DNA from: an uncultured Eubacteriales bacterium
Lineage (GTDB): Bacteria; Bacillota; Clostridia; Oscillospirales; Oscillospiraceae
Assembly: GCA_900554275.1 (NCBI GenBank)
Contig: USGS01000052.1
Coordinates: 1-11,986 of the forward strand
Direction of reading: 5' to 3'
DNA length: 11,986 nucleotides
A program made the position numbers and the translations under genes. This document shows, piece by piece, positions 1 through 7,351 of this stretch (its first letter is position 1; every line of letters starts with the position of its first letter). Below the pieces are notes generated by a model. The model ran no database searches. It was not told the origin of the DNA and was given only the letters and a program-made list of their open reading frames with translations.

Positions 1-1218
1 CCCGGCAAGTTCTACGCCCTGCCCCAGGCTCCCCAGCAGTTCAAGCAGCTGCTGATGACCTCCGGCTTCGACCGCTATTTCCAGATCGCCCCCTGCTTCC
101 GCGATGAGGACGCCCGCGGCGACCGCTCCCCCGGCGAGTTCTACCAGCTGGATATGGAGATGGCCTTCGCCACCCAGGACGACATCTTCGCCGTGCTGGA
201 GGATGTGCTGCCCCCCATCTTTGCCAAGTTCGGCACGTACAACGTGGCCTCCGCCGCGCCCTTCCGCCGCATCCCCTACAACACCGCCATGGAGACCTAT
301 GGCTCGGACAAGCCCGACCTGCGTATCGACCTGACGTGCAAGAATGTCACCGACCTGTTCGCTGACTGCGAGTTCGAGGCACTCAAGGGCCAGACCGTCA
401 AAATGATCGACATCACCGACTGCACCCTGACCCGCAAGCAGGTGGAGAAGCTGCTCACCGACTGCGAGGTTCAGTCCGGCTCGAAGGCCTACTGGTTCAA
501 GGTGGACGAGAACGGCGAGCTGGCCGGCGGCATCGCCAAGTTCGTCGCCCCCGTGAAGGACGAGCTGGCCAAGGTGCTGACCCTCAAGCCCAACACGCTG
601 GTGCTGGTGGCGGCGGGCCAGTACGCCACCAAGTCCGCCGGCGTGCTCATCAAGACCTTCGGCGCGGCCTGTGAGAACCACTTCGACAAGGAACGCTACG
701 AGTTCTGCTGGATCGTGGACTTCCCCATGTACGAGATCGGCGACGAGAGCGGCGAGCTGGAGTTCTGCCACAACCCGTTCTCCATGCCCAACGGCGGCAT
801 GGACGTGCTGCTGAAGGCCGAGCGGGGCGAGATCGACCCCCTGGACATCTACGCCAACCAGTACGACCTGGTGTGCAACGGCGTGGAGCTCAGCTCCGGC
901 GCGGTCCGTAACCACGACCCGGAGATCATGATCAAGGCCTTCGAGCTGGTGCGCCTGGGCGAGGAGGACGTGAAGAAGAAGTTCCCCGCCATGTATAACG
1001 CCTTCTGCTACGGTGCGCCTCCCCACGCCGGCATCGCCCCGGGCGTGGACCGCATGGTCATGCTGCTGGCCGGCGAAAGCTCCATCCGCGAGATCATCCC
1101 CTTCCCCATGAACAAGAACGCCCAGGACATCATGATGGGCGCGCCCTCCACCGTGGAGCAGAAGCAGCTGGATGAGCTGCACATCGCCATCGTGGGCGAG
1201 GTGGAGAAGGACGACTGA
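1..1218 (+). CDS. aspS: Aspartate--tRNA ligase, C-terminal part (5' end outside window)
   Basis: Class II aspartyl-tRNA synthetase, which charges tRNA-Asp with aspartate in the cytoplasm. The frame is open from base 1, so the gene starts outside the window; about 405 residues remain of a family usually near 590. The N-terminal anticodon-binding OB domain and motif 1 are therefore missing here. The visible part begins in the catalytic core with FYALPQAPQQFKQLL, followed by motif 2 (FRDED with the GDRSPGEFYQLD stretch, window residues 33-51), then the bacterial GAD-type insertion, then motif 3 (GVDRM, residues 348-352) and the family ending IIPFPMNKNAQD. The stop codon overlaps the next start (TGATG at 1216-1220), which implies translational coupling to the editing protein. 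The FPMNKNAQD form is the kind I associate with Clostridia. Whether it is a discriminating or a non-discriminating AspRS cannot be told from this part. Confidence 0.97.
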   Translation, partial: PGKFYALPQAPQQFKQLLMTSGFDRYFQIAPCFRDEDARGDRSPGEFYQLDMEMAFATQDDIFAVLEDVLPPIFAKFGTYNVASAAPFRRIPYNTAMETYGSDKPDLRIDLTCKNVTDLFADCEFEALKGQTVKMIDITDCTLTRKQVEKLLTDCEVQSGSKAYWFKVDENGELAGGIAKFVAPVKDELAKVLTLKPNTLVLVAAGQYATKSAGVLIKTFGAACENHFDKERYEFCWIVDFPMYEIGDESGELEFCHNPFSMPNGGMDVLLKAERGEIDPLDIYANQYDLVCNGVELSSGAVRNHDPEIMIKAFELVRLGEEDVKKKFPAMYNAFCYGAPPHAGIAPGVDRMVMLLAGESSIREIIPFPMNKNAQDIMMGAPSTVEQKQLDELHIAIVGEVEKDD

Positions 1219-2363
1219 TGGCCACCGTCAAGCTCTATTACGAAAACGCCTTTCTGCAGGACTTCACCGCCGTGGTGGAGTCCTGCGGGGCGGTGAAGGA
1301 CGGCTTCGCCGTCGTCCTCGACCGCACCGCCTTCTACCCCGAGGGCGGCGGTCAGCCCGCTGACCACGGCACGCTGGGCGATGCCCGGGTGCTGGATGTG
1401 CACGAGAAGGACGGCGTCATCGTCCACACCTGTGACCGCGCCCTCACCCCCGGCGCGGAAGTCCCGGGCCGCATTGACTGGGTGCGGCGCTTTGACCATA
1501 TGCAGCAGCACTCCGGCGAGCATATTCTCTCCGGCCTGCTGTGCAGCACGTTCCGCTGCGACAACGTGGGCTTCCACATGGGCGCGGACGTGGTCACCAT
1601 CGACTACAACGCCGACTTCACCTGGGAGCAGGCGCTGGAGGTGGAGCGCCGGGCCAACGAGTACATCTGGGCCGACCGCCCCATCCATATCCTGTGGCCC
1701 TCCCCGGAGGAGCTGGCCGCCCTGCCCTACCGCAGCAAGAAGGAGCTGACCGGCCCGGTGCGCCTTACGGAGTTCCCCGGCGCGGATCTGTGCGCCTGCT
1801 GCGGCACACACGTTCAGAGCAGCGGCCAGGTGGGGCTGGTGAAGCTGCTGAGCTGTCAGAAATTCCGGGACGGCGTGCGGCTGGAGCTGCTGTGCGGCCG
1901 GCGCGCCGCGGACTACCTCTCCCGCTGCTGGGAGCAGTCCCGCGCCGCCGGACAGACCCTGTCCGTCAAGCCCACCGCCCTCGCCCCCGCCGTGTCCCGC
2001 CTCCAGTCGGAGCTGGCGGCTCTCAAGGAAAAGGCCGCCCGGCTGGAGGAGCAGTCCTTCGTCCACACCGCCGCCCAATACGAGGGCGCGGGGGACGTGC
2101 TGCTCATCACCGGGCCGCTGGAGGGCGACGGCGTCCGCCGTCTGTGCGACGCGGTGGCCAAAAGTGCCGGCGGCCGCTGCGCCGTGTTCTCCGGCACAGA
2201 CGGCAGCTACCGCTACGCCGTCATCAGCCCCGAGGACGTGTCCCCGCTGGTAAAGGCCATGAACCAATCGCTGTCGGGCCGGGGCGGCGGCCGGAACGGC
2301 TTCGCCCAGGGCAGCGCCGCCTGCACGGCGGAGGCCATCCGCGCCTTCTTCGCCGCACTGTGA
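1218..2363 (+). CDS. alaX: Alanyl-tRNA editing protein, long form (AlaX-L)
   Basis: Stand-alone trans-editing hydrolase related to the AlaRS editing domain; the family removes serine or glycine wrongly attached to tRNA-Ala. The 381 residues hold an N-terminal barrel domain with the FYPEGGGQPADHGTL signature (about 39-53). The zinc-binding motifs HSGEH (H98, H102) and CCGTH (C194, H198) are both intact, so the active site looks complete. A short coiled coil (about 259-281) leads to a C-terminal DHHA1-like domain with a glycine-rich RGGGRNGFAQG motif (355-365). That domain marks the long AlaX class. There is no class II catalytic core, so it is not AlaRS. The start ATG overlaps the aspS stop (TGATG), so the two genes form a coupled operon that ends at the hairpin at 2377-2413. 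The substrate call rests on family knowledge. Confidence 0.93.
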   Translation: MATVKLYYENAFLQDFTAVVESCGAVKDGFAVVLDRTAFYPEGGGQPADHGTLGDARVLDVHEKDGVIVHTCDRALTPGAEVPGRIDWVRRFDHMQQHSGEHILSGLLCSTFRCDNVGFHMGADVVTIDYNADFTWEQALEVERRANEYIWADRPIHILWPSPEELAALPYRSKKELTGPVRLTEFPGADLCACCGTHVQSSGQVGLVKLLSCQKFRDGVRLELLCGRRAADYLSRCWEQSRAAGQTLSVKPTALAPAVSRLQSELAALKEKAARLEEQSFVHTAAQYEGAGDVLLITGPLEGDGVRRLCDAVAKSAGGRCAVFSGTDGSYRYAVISPEDVSPLVKAMNQSLSGRGGGRNGFAQGSAACTAEAIRAFFAAL

Positions 2364-2376
2364 CTGCAAAATGACA

Positions 2377-2413
2377 AAAACCGGCCTCGGAGCGCTGCTC
2401 CGAGGCCGGTTTT
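2377..2413. terminator. Bidirectional intrinsic terminator between alaX and the convergent lipoprotein gene
   Basis: A perfect 17-bp inverted repeat: AAAACCGGCCTCGGAGC (2377-2393), a 3-nt loop GCT, and its exact complement (2397-2413). The stem ends in four T on the + strand. On the - strand it continues as TTTTTGTCATTTT, so both converging transcripts can end here. It lies 13 bp after the alaX stop and 11 bp after the lipoprotein stop. Confidence 0.92.
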
Positions 2414-2424
2414 CCGTTCTCTGT

Positions 2425-3147
2425 TTACTTCGTGCCCAGCATGGCCTTGCCTGCCGCATCCACGGTGACGCGGTCTGCCGTCCCACCTGCCGTGCCCTTG
2501 CTGAAGCTGATGATCCACGCGCCGCTGGTCACGTCATAGGTGCCGTACACCGCGTCATATTCCCCGGTGTAGATGGCCTTGGCCGCGTCGATAGCCGCCT
2601 GCTGGCTCAGGCTCTTGCGTCCGATCTGGGCCGTTCCCAGAATGGACAGCAGCGCGTCGCGGTTGGCGTTCCACACCTCGGTGGTCATGGTCTCCGAGGG
2701 GCTGGCCACATAGCTGCCCGGCGTATCCTTAAAGGAGATGTCCGCCATCCCCATCGTGCCCTTTTCCGCGTTCTGCTCCGTGTGCTGCCACACCTTCTGT
2801 CCACCCGCCAGCGTCAGCTCCTCGCTGGTGACGCCCGTGCCGCAGATGCCGTAGCCGCCGGTCCAGCACAGCAGCGTGTAGCTGACAGTGGTGTCGTCGG
2901 TCTTGTAGAAGCGGATGCCCTCGGTCTTGCTGTCGCCGTCATCGGTGACGGTCTCCCAGCTCCAGCCCTCCGGCAGCTCCAGCGCCATATCCACGAAGCC
3001 GTGGGTGTACTCCGCCGTGATGGTGGTGGGCGCGGGGTCAGGACCGGGCGTGGGCGCGGGGTCAGGGGTCTCTTTCTGCTTGACGCAGGCCGCCAAACTC
3101 AGCACACAAGCCAGGGCCAGCAGCAGGGCAATAAACTTTTTGGTCAT
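2425..3147 (-). CDS. Putative secreted lipoprotein of unknown function
   Basis: A 240-residue protein with a clear type II signal peptide: MTKKF, a hydrophobic run, then lipobox LAAC with the lipidated cysteine at residue 21. It should be anchored on the outer face of the cell membrane. A Pro/Asp/Thr-rich linker (about 26-40, PDPAPTPGPDPAP) precedes a soluble domain rich in W and Y. The last 60 residues (AAIDAAKAIYTG ... WIISFSKG ... VTVDAAGKAML) have the rhythm of a PepSY-like fold, but that is a weak resemblance. I chose the ATG at 3147 because AAGGAGG stands 8 nt before it; an ATG two codons earlier is too close to that site, and the longer frame from 3252 has no ribosome site and spoils the signal peptide. 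It lies 101 bp downstream of the RND exporter on the same strand, so it is probably its operon partner. No family recognised. Confidence 0.85.
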   Translation of the reverse strand: MTKKFIALLLALACVLSLAACVKQKETPDPAPTPGPDPAPTTITAEYTHGFVDMALELPEGWSWETVTDDGDSKTEGIRFYKTDDTTVSYTLLCWTGGYGICGTGVTSEELTLAGGQKVWQHTEQNAEKGTMGMADISFKDTPGSYVASPSETMTTEVWNANRDALLSILGTAQIGRKSLSQQAAIDAAKAIYTGEYDAVYGTYDVTSGAWIISFSKGTAGGTADRVTVDAAGKAMLGTK

Positions 3148-3186
3148 TTCCATATCCTCCTTCGGACAAATCATTTCTTTCTCTCG

Positions 3187-3239
3187 TTTTGCCAGGCAAA
3201 ATGCCTCGTGTGTATATATAGACGGAAGCGCACGCGCTT
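3187..3239. repeat. Two short palindromes in the RND-lipoprotein gap
   Basis: The gap between the two minus-strand genes holds TTTTGCCAGGCAAAA (3187-3201, perfect around a single central A) and AAGCGCACGCGCTT (3226-3239, 6-bp arms). A TATATATA stretch sits between them. The loops are too short for good terminators and no convincing -35 accompanies the TA-rich stretch. They could be protein-binding sites or mRNA processing structures; the sequence does not decide. Confidence 0.35.
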
Positions 3240-3248
3240 TCGTTCCGC

Positions 3249-6200
3249 TCACATATCCACCAGCTGCAGCTCGTCCTCATTTACCTTCCGCAGCTCCTTC
3301 CTGTTCATGATCTCGTACATGCATGGCACGACGAACAGCGTCATCAGCGTGGCGTACAGCAGTCCGCCGATGCACACCAGGGCGATGGGCTGGATCAGCG
3401 CCGTACCGGCGTTCTTGGCCACCGCCGTGACGATCAGGCCCAGGATGGTGGTCAGGCTGGTCATCAGGATAGGCCGCAGGCGGGTAACGCAGGCGTCGAT
3501 GACGGCCTCCCGCCGCTCCATGCCCGCCAGCCGCTGCTGGTTGATGTAGTCCACCAGCACGATGCCGTTGTTGACGATGATGCCCACCAGCATGACGAAG
3601 CCGATCAGGCTCACCACCGACACCTCGATGCCCGCGATGAGCAGGGCCATAAAGCCGCCGGTGAACGCCAGGGGGATGGTGAACATGACGATGAACGGGG
3701 ATTTCAGGGACTGGAACTGGGCCACCATGATCAGATACACCAGCACCACGCCCAGCAGCAGCATGAGCATCAGCTGCTCCATGGCGTCCATGATCTGCTC
3801 GTTCTCGCCGTTGAACTCCACCGTCACCGTGTCCGGCAGCGTCAGGCTGTTCACCAGCCGCTGGACCTCCGACGTGACCTTCGTCACGTTGTAGCCGTCG
3901 GCAATGGAGGCCGTCACGGTGATGCAGCGGCGCTGCTGGTCGCGGCTGATGGTGTTCATCGACACCGTCTCCCGGATCTCCGCCACGTCGCCCAGCTTGA
4001 ACGTCTTGTCCTCGTCTCCGCTGTCCTCTCCGGTAAGCTGGCTCAGCCCGGAAGAGGCGGAGGCGCTGCTCATGGACGTGCTGCCGCCCATGGCCGAGGT
4101 CATGCCGCTGCCCGGGTCGATGGTCAGCTCCAGCAGCTTCTCCCTGGTCAGCTTCCCGTCCTCCGCCGCGTCCACGATCATCTCCATGCTGTCGCCGTCC
4201 AGCGTCACCGTGGATACGGTGGTGCTGTCGCTCATGGCCGCCGCCACCTGCATATAGATCTGGGCCACGGTGATGCCCTTGGTCATGGCCTTGTTCCGGT
4301 CCACCAGCACCTGCAGGGCCGGCGCGGCGTCCTCTAATCCGTCGGACACCGATACCACGCCCTCGGCCTGGCTCATACGCTGTCCCAGCGCCCGGGCGGC
4401 ACTTTGCAGCTCCTCCATATCGTTTCCGTATACCGACAGCGACACGCCGCTGCCGGTCATATAGCTCATCATGCCGCTCATGACGCCGCTGGCCGTCACG
4501 GTGCAGGGCAGGTCGGCGCACAGCGCCTCGATCTCCCTCCCCGCGTCCGAGCCGAACGTGCCCTCCGGCATGGTGATGTAGCCGGTCACGTCATAGTCGC
4601 TGTTGGATGTGCTGGTCAGGCTCAGGCCGCCCATGGTGCCGCTGCCCATCATAAAGCCCACGTCGGACACGTTCTCCACCGTCATCACCCGCTCCATCAC
4701 CTCGTCTGCCAAGGCCACGGCCTCTTCCCGGGTCGTGCCCTCCGGCATGGTGACGGACAGAGACAGGTTGTTCATATCGATCTCCGGCATGAACGTGAAG
4801 CCGCGGCTCACCGCGCCCCAGCCGGTGGTCACCAGCAGCACCAGCGACAGCAGCAGCACGCCGGCCTTGTGATCCAGCGCGAATACGATGGCCCTGCGGT
4901 AGGCCGGATAGAGCTTATCCAGCAGTCCCGGCTTGGGGGTAAAGTCCCGCCGCAGCATTCCGGAGGCCATAGCCGGCACGAGCGTCAGCGACACCAGCAG
5001 GCTGGCCATCAGCGAATAGGTGATGGTCAGCGCCAGGTCGGTGAACATCTGCCGCGTCAGTCCCTCCACGAAGATAATGGGCGCGAACACGCACACCGTG
5101 GTCAGCGTGGATGCCGTCACCGCGCCCAGCACCTGCTGGGCGCCGGACACCGCCGCCTGGATGATGGTAGCGCCCTTGGCCCGCAGGCGGTAGATGTTCT
5201 CGATGACCACCACCGAGTTGTCCACCAGCATACCCACCGCCACTGCCAGACCGCTGAGGGAGATCATGTTGATGGTCACACCGGTGAAGTACATCAGCAC
5301 CACGGCGAAGATCACGCTGACGGGGATGGACACCAGTGTGATGACCGTGGGCCTCCAGTCCCGCAGGAACAGGAACAGCACCACCACGGAAAACAGCGCG
5401 CCCCACAGCAGGGACGACATGATCGTCTCCACGATCAGGTATATGTAGTCTCCCTGGTCCATCAACGGCACGAAGGACAGCCCCTCGTACTGGGCCTCCA
5501 GTGTCTTAAACCGGTCGCTGATGTTGTTGGACACCTCCGCCGTGGCGTAGTTGGACTGCTTGGTAAAGGACAGCAGAATGCCGTTCTCCTCGTCCAGCTT
5601 GGTATATAGCTGGTCGGCATCGTCCGTCACCGCCACTGTGGCCACGTCCCCCAGCCGGATAGGCTTTACGCCCTCCAGCCCCAGATCAAACAGCACCATC
5701 TCCTCCAGCTCGCCGCTGGTGGTGATCTTCTGTCCCACCGACACCATATAGCTCACGCCGCTGTCATCGCTGATATAGCCCGCCGGCATAGAGAAGTTCT
5801 GCGCCGTCAAAAGGCCGCTGACGGTGGAGATGGTCAGCATTCCGCCCAGATCCGTCTGCTCCGACACTTTTTTATAGGCGTCACTTATCTGCTCCAGCCC
5901 GCTCTCCATCTGGGTCTTGGCCTGATCCAGCTGGATCTGTGCCTCTGTCAGCTGGGTCATTCCGTCCATCAGCGACACGATCAGGTCGGAAACCGTCCCC
6001 TCCACCCGGGCACGCAATCTGCCGCTCTCCAGCTCGTCCATGAGCTTGGACAGGGACGCCTTCAGCTCATCCAGATTCTTTTGCAGCTTCTCCAGCGTCT
6101 TATCCGGGTCGGTGAAAAGACCGCCGATAATATCCCTGATGTCCGTATCCTCCAGGTTTTTGTAGACATCGCGCAGCTCGTCCCGCACCTTGTCCACCGC

Positions 6201-6932
6201 GTCGCCCGCCGCGCCGGCCACGCCGTCGGCCACGTCCCGCTTGGCGCTGTTCAGGGCGGACTGGCCGTCCTCTATCTTCTTCTCCGCGTCGCGCAGCTTG
6301 GTTTCCGCCTTTTTCAGCTGCTTTTTCACCGCGTCCTCCAGCGTGGCGGAGAGCTCGTCCATCTTCTGCTGATCCAGAATGACGTGAGCCTCCCGGGTCA
6401 CCGCGCCGGAGACGGACACACTGGCCACGCCGCTGATACCCTCCAGCTTGCCCGTCAGCTCGTCGGTCACCAGATCGCTCAGGTCGTATACGTCCATTCC
6501 CTCCCTGGACACAGCAGCCACCATCACCGGCAGCACCGAGGGATTGATCTTCAGCACGTAGGGCGTGCCCACCATGTCATCCCATTGGCCCTGCAGCACG
6601 GAGATCTTCTGCTGAATGTCCACGCTGATGGTGTCCATATTCACGCCGTCCTCGAACTCCAGCAGCACCATCGACACGCTGTTCTTGCTGGTGGAGGTGA
6701 CCTCCTTGATCTGATCCAGCGTGGCCATAGACTGCTCCATGGGCTTGGTGATGTCCGACTCCACCGCCTCCGGGCTTGCGCCGGGGTCGGCGGTGACGAT
6801 GATGACGTAGGGAAAATCCATATTGGGGATCAGGTCGGGCGTCATTTTCAGATACGACACCACGCCCAAAACAATGACCGCCAGCACCACCACGAAGACG
6901 GTCAGCGGCTTCTTCACGCTGAATTTTGCCAT
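3249..6932 (-). CDS. RND-superfamily exporter (HAE1/AcrB-like permease) with coiled-coil insertion
   Basis: An integral membrane proton-driven exporter of 1227 residues. TM1 is near residues 10-29, followed by the porter-type motif TPDLIPNMDFPYV. A central membrane block starts near 495 and contains GLAVAVGMLVDNSVVVIENI (561-580), the RND proton-relay helix with its aspartate. The second half repeats the pattern, ending in a membrane block with GIIVNNGIVLVDYINQQR. Gram-positive relatives such as SwrC (YerP) have about 1065 residues. The extra length is a charged helical stretch at about 191-360 (VKKQLKKAETKLRDAEKKI and onward) that looks like a coiled coil in the first extracytoplasmic loop. 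The start at 6932 has AAAGGAG 7 nt upstream; the longer frame to 6974 has no such site. No membrane fusion protein or outer membrane factor gene is beside it, only a downstream lipoprotein. Substrate unknown. Confidence 0.93.
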   Translation of the reverse strand: MAKFSVKKPLTVFVVVLAVIVLGVVSYLKMTPDLIPNMDFPYVIIVTADPGASPEAVESDITKPMEQSMATLDQIKEVTSTSKNSVSMVLLEFEDGVNMDTISVDIQQKISVLQGQWDDMVGTPYVLKINPSVLPVMVAAVSREGMDVYDLSDLVTDELTGKLEGISGVASVSVSGAVTREAHVILDQQKMDELSATLEDAVKKQLKKAETKLRDAEKKIEDGQSALNSAKRDVADGVAGAAGDAVDKVRDELRDVYKNLEDTDIRDIIGGLFTDPDKTLEKLQKNLDELKASLSKLMDELESGRLRARVEGTVSDLIVSLMDGMTQLTEAQIQLDQAKTQMESGLEQISDAYKKVSEQTDLGGMLTISTVSGLLTAQNFSMPAGYISDDSGVSYMVSVGQKITTSGELEEMVLFDLGLEGVKPIRLGDVATVAVTDDADQLYTKLDEENGILLSFTKQSNYATAEVSNNISDRFKTLEAQYEGLSFVPLMDQGDYIYLIVETIMSSLLWGALFSVVVLFLFLRDWRPTVITLVSIPVSVIFAVVLMYFTGVTINMISLSGLAVAVGMLVDNSVVVIENIYRLRAKGATIIQAAVSGAQQVLGAVTASTLTTVCVFAPIIFVEGLTRQMFTDLALTITYSLMASLLVSLTLVPAMASGMLRRDFTPKPGLLDKLYPAYRRAIVFALDHKAGVLLLSLVLLVTTGWGAVSRGFTFMPEIDMNNLSLSVTMPEGTTREEAVALADEVMERVMTVENVSDVGFMMGSGTMGGLSLTSTSNSDYDVTGYITMPEGTFGSDAGREIEALCADLPCTVTASGVMSGMMSYMTGSGVSLSVYGNDMEELQSAARALGQRMSQAEGVVSVSDGLEDAAPALQVLVDRNKAMTKGITVAQIYMQVAAAMSDSTTVSTVTLDGDSMEMIVDAAEDGKLTREKLLELTIDPGSGMTSAMGGSTSMSSASASSGLSQLTGEDSGDEDKTFKLGDVAEIRETVSMNTISRDQQRRCITVTASIADGYNVTKVTSEVQRLVNSLTLPDTVTVEFNGENEQIMDAMEQLMLMLLLGVVLVYLIMVAQFQSLKSPFIVMFTIPLAFTGGFMALLIAGIEVSVVSLIGFVMLVGIIVNNGIVLVDYINQQRLAGMERREAVIDACVTRLRPILMTSLTTILGLIVTAVAKNAGTALIQPIALVCIGGLLYATLMTLFVVPCMYEIMNRKELRKVNEDELQLVDM

Positions 6933-6989
6933 ACGCCAGCTCCTTTGCCGGGGCAACCCTGCCCCAGCATACACTACAAATAATGTGTT

Positions 6990-7018
6990 AGTTTACCATC
7001 GTCGGGGGAAAGTTGCAA
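6990..7018 (-). promoter_or_regulatory. Probable sigma-A promoter of the RND-lipoprotein unit
   Basis: On the minus strand, TTGCAA (7018-7013), a 17-bp spacer, then TAAACT (6995-6990) preceded by TGG, an extended -10. It predicts a 5' leader of roughly 50 nt before the ATG at 6932. Neither hexamer is a full consensus, so this is a reasonable but not decisive call. Confidence 0.5.
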
Positions 7019-7053
7019 GCATTCGGGCCGATAATTCACGGAAGTGTTACAAA

Positions 7054-7072
7054 TCCCGGCTTTTCGCCGGGA
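7054..7072. other. Short GC hairpin in the divergent intergenic region
   Basis: TCCCGGC (7054-7060), loop TTTTC, GCCGGGA (7066-7072): a perfect 7-bp stem. It has no T-tract on either side, so it does not look like an intrinsic terminator. It lies upstream of both divergent promoters; its role is unknown. Confidence 0.4.
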
Positions 7073-7106
7073 AATAGTTCGGTATTCGTACTATTTCTTT
7101 ACGGCG

Positions 7107-7130
7107 GCCTAACAGCGCGCCTAACAGCGG
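7107..7130. repeat. 12-bp tandem duplication just upstream of the T-box promoter
   Basis: GCCTAACAGCGC (7107-7118) is followed directly by GCCTAACAGCGG (7119-7130), identical at 11 of 12 bases. It ends 10 bp before the -35 box at 7141, where an activator or UP-element contact could act. It may equally be a neutral slippage product. Confidence 0.6.
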
Positions 7131-7140
7131 CGGGTTTTTC

Positions 7141-7169
7141 TTGACAATCACTCCGAAACGTGCTATTCT
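7141..7169 (+). promoter_or_regulatory. Sigma-A promoter of the T-box / lipoprotein / glyS operon
   Basis: Consensus -35 TTGACA (7141-7146), a 17-bp spacer ending in TGC (extended -10), and -10 TATTCT (7164-7169). The predicted start is near 7176, directly before the T-box leader. Confidence 0.85.
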
Positions 7170-7175
7170 GTGTTT

Positions 7176-7332
7176 ATTACAGGCGATGAAGGGTTTGGCA
7201 GCCCGGAGCTGCGGGAGGAAATGCCCGCCGGACGCCCCGTTACTGGCGCAAGAGTGTGGGACATCCAAATTCAGGTGGAACCACGGACGAGTTATCGTTC
7301 GCCCTGATGCTAAATCAGCATCAGGGCGTTTT
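7176..7332 (+). promoter_or_regulatory. T-box riboswitch leader, probably glycine-specific
   Basis: The leader carries the T-box core AGGTGGAACCACGG (7273-7286), close to the consensus AGGGTGGNACCGCGG. The antiterminator can form with CAGG (7272-7275) pairing CCTG (7303-7306), the 7-nt bulge TGGAACC (7276-7282), and the upper helix CGGACGA/TCGTTCG. The CCTG it uses is the 5' arm of the terminator at 7300-7328, so the two folds exclude each other. The tetrad UGGA in the bulge pairs with a tRNA ending UCCA, which fits the U73 discriminator base of bacterial tRNA-Gly and the glyS gene downstream. Upstream, GGAG and a GCGGG/CCCGC hairpin (7211-7228) look like the distal end of a short Stem I. A candidate specifier is GGC at 7245-7247 followed by a purine, but I could not fold Stem I with confidence. 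Uncharged tRNA-Gly should allow read-through. Confidence 0.88.
7300..7332 (+). terminator. Conditional terminator of the T-box
   Basis: CGCCCTGATGC (7300-7310), loop TAAATCA, GCATCAGGGCG (7318-7328), then TTTT (7329-7332). This 11-bp stem is the OFF state of the leader; its 5' arm is shared with the antiterminator. It ends 19 nt before the start codon of the lipoprotein gene, so all downstream genes are gated by it. Confidence 0.9.
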
Positions 7333-7351
7333 AATTGTCAAAGGAGCGTCT

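Noticed and set aside
1008..2486. 492-codon minus-strand open frame opposite aspS/alaX
   Set aside because: It is antisense to two well-supported genes, runs through their terminator, and reads as a low-complexity Gly/Ala/Val/Arg/His mixture. It is a GC-rich shadow frame.
4404..5609. 401-codon + strand open frame opposite the RND gene
   Set aside because: His/Gln/Arg-rich composition typical of a complement frame; no ribosome site and fully overlapped by the RND exporter.
7256..7351. N-terminal extension of the TIKI-like lipoprotein to an ATG at 7256
   Set aside because: It would place the start inside the T-box, translate the terminator hairpin, and remove the signal peptide from the N-terminus.
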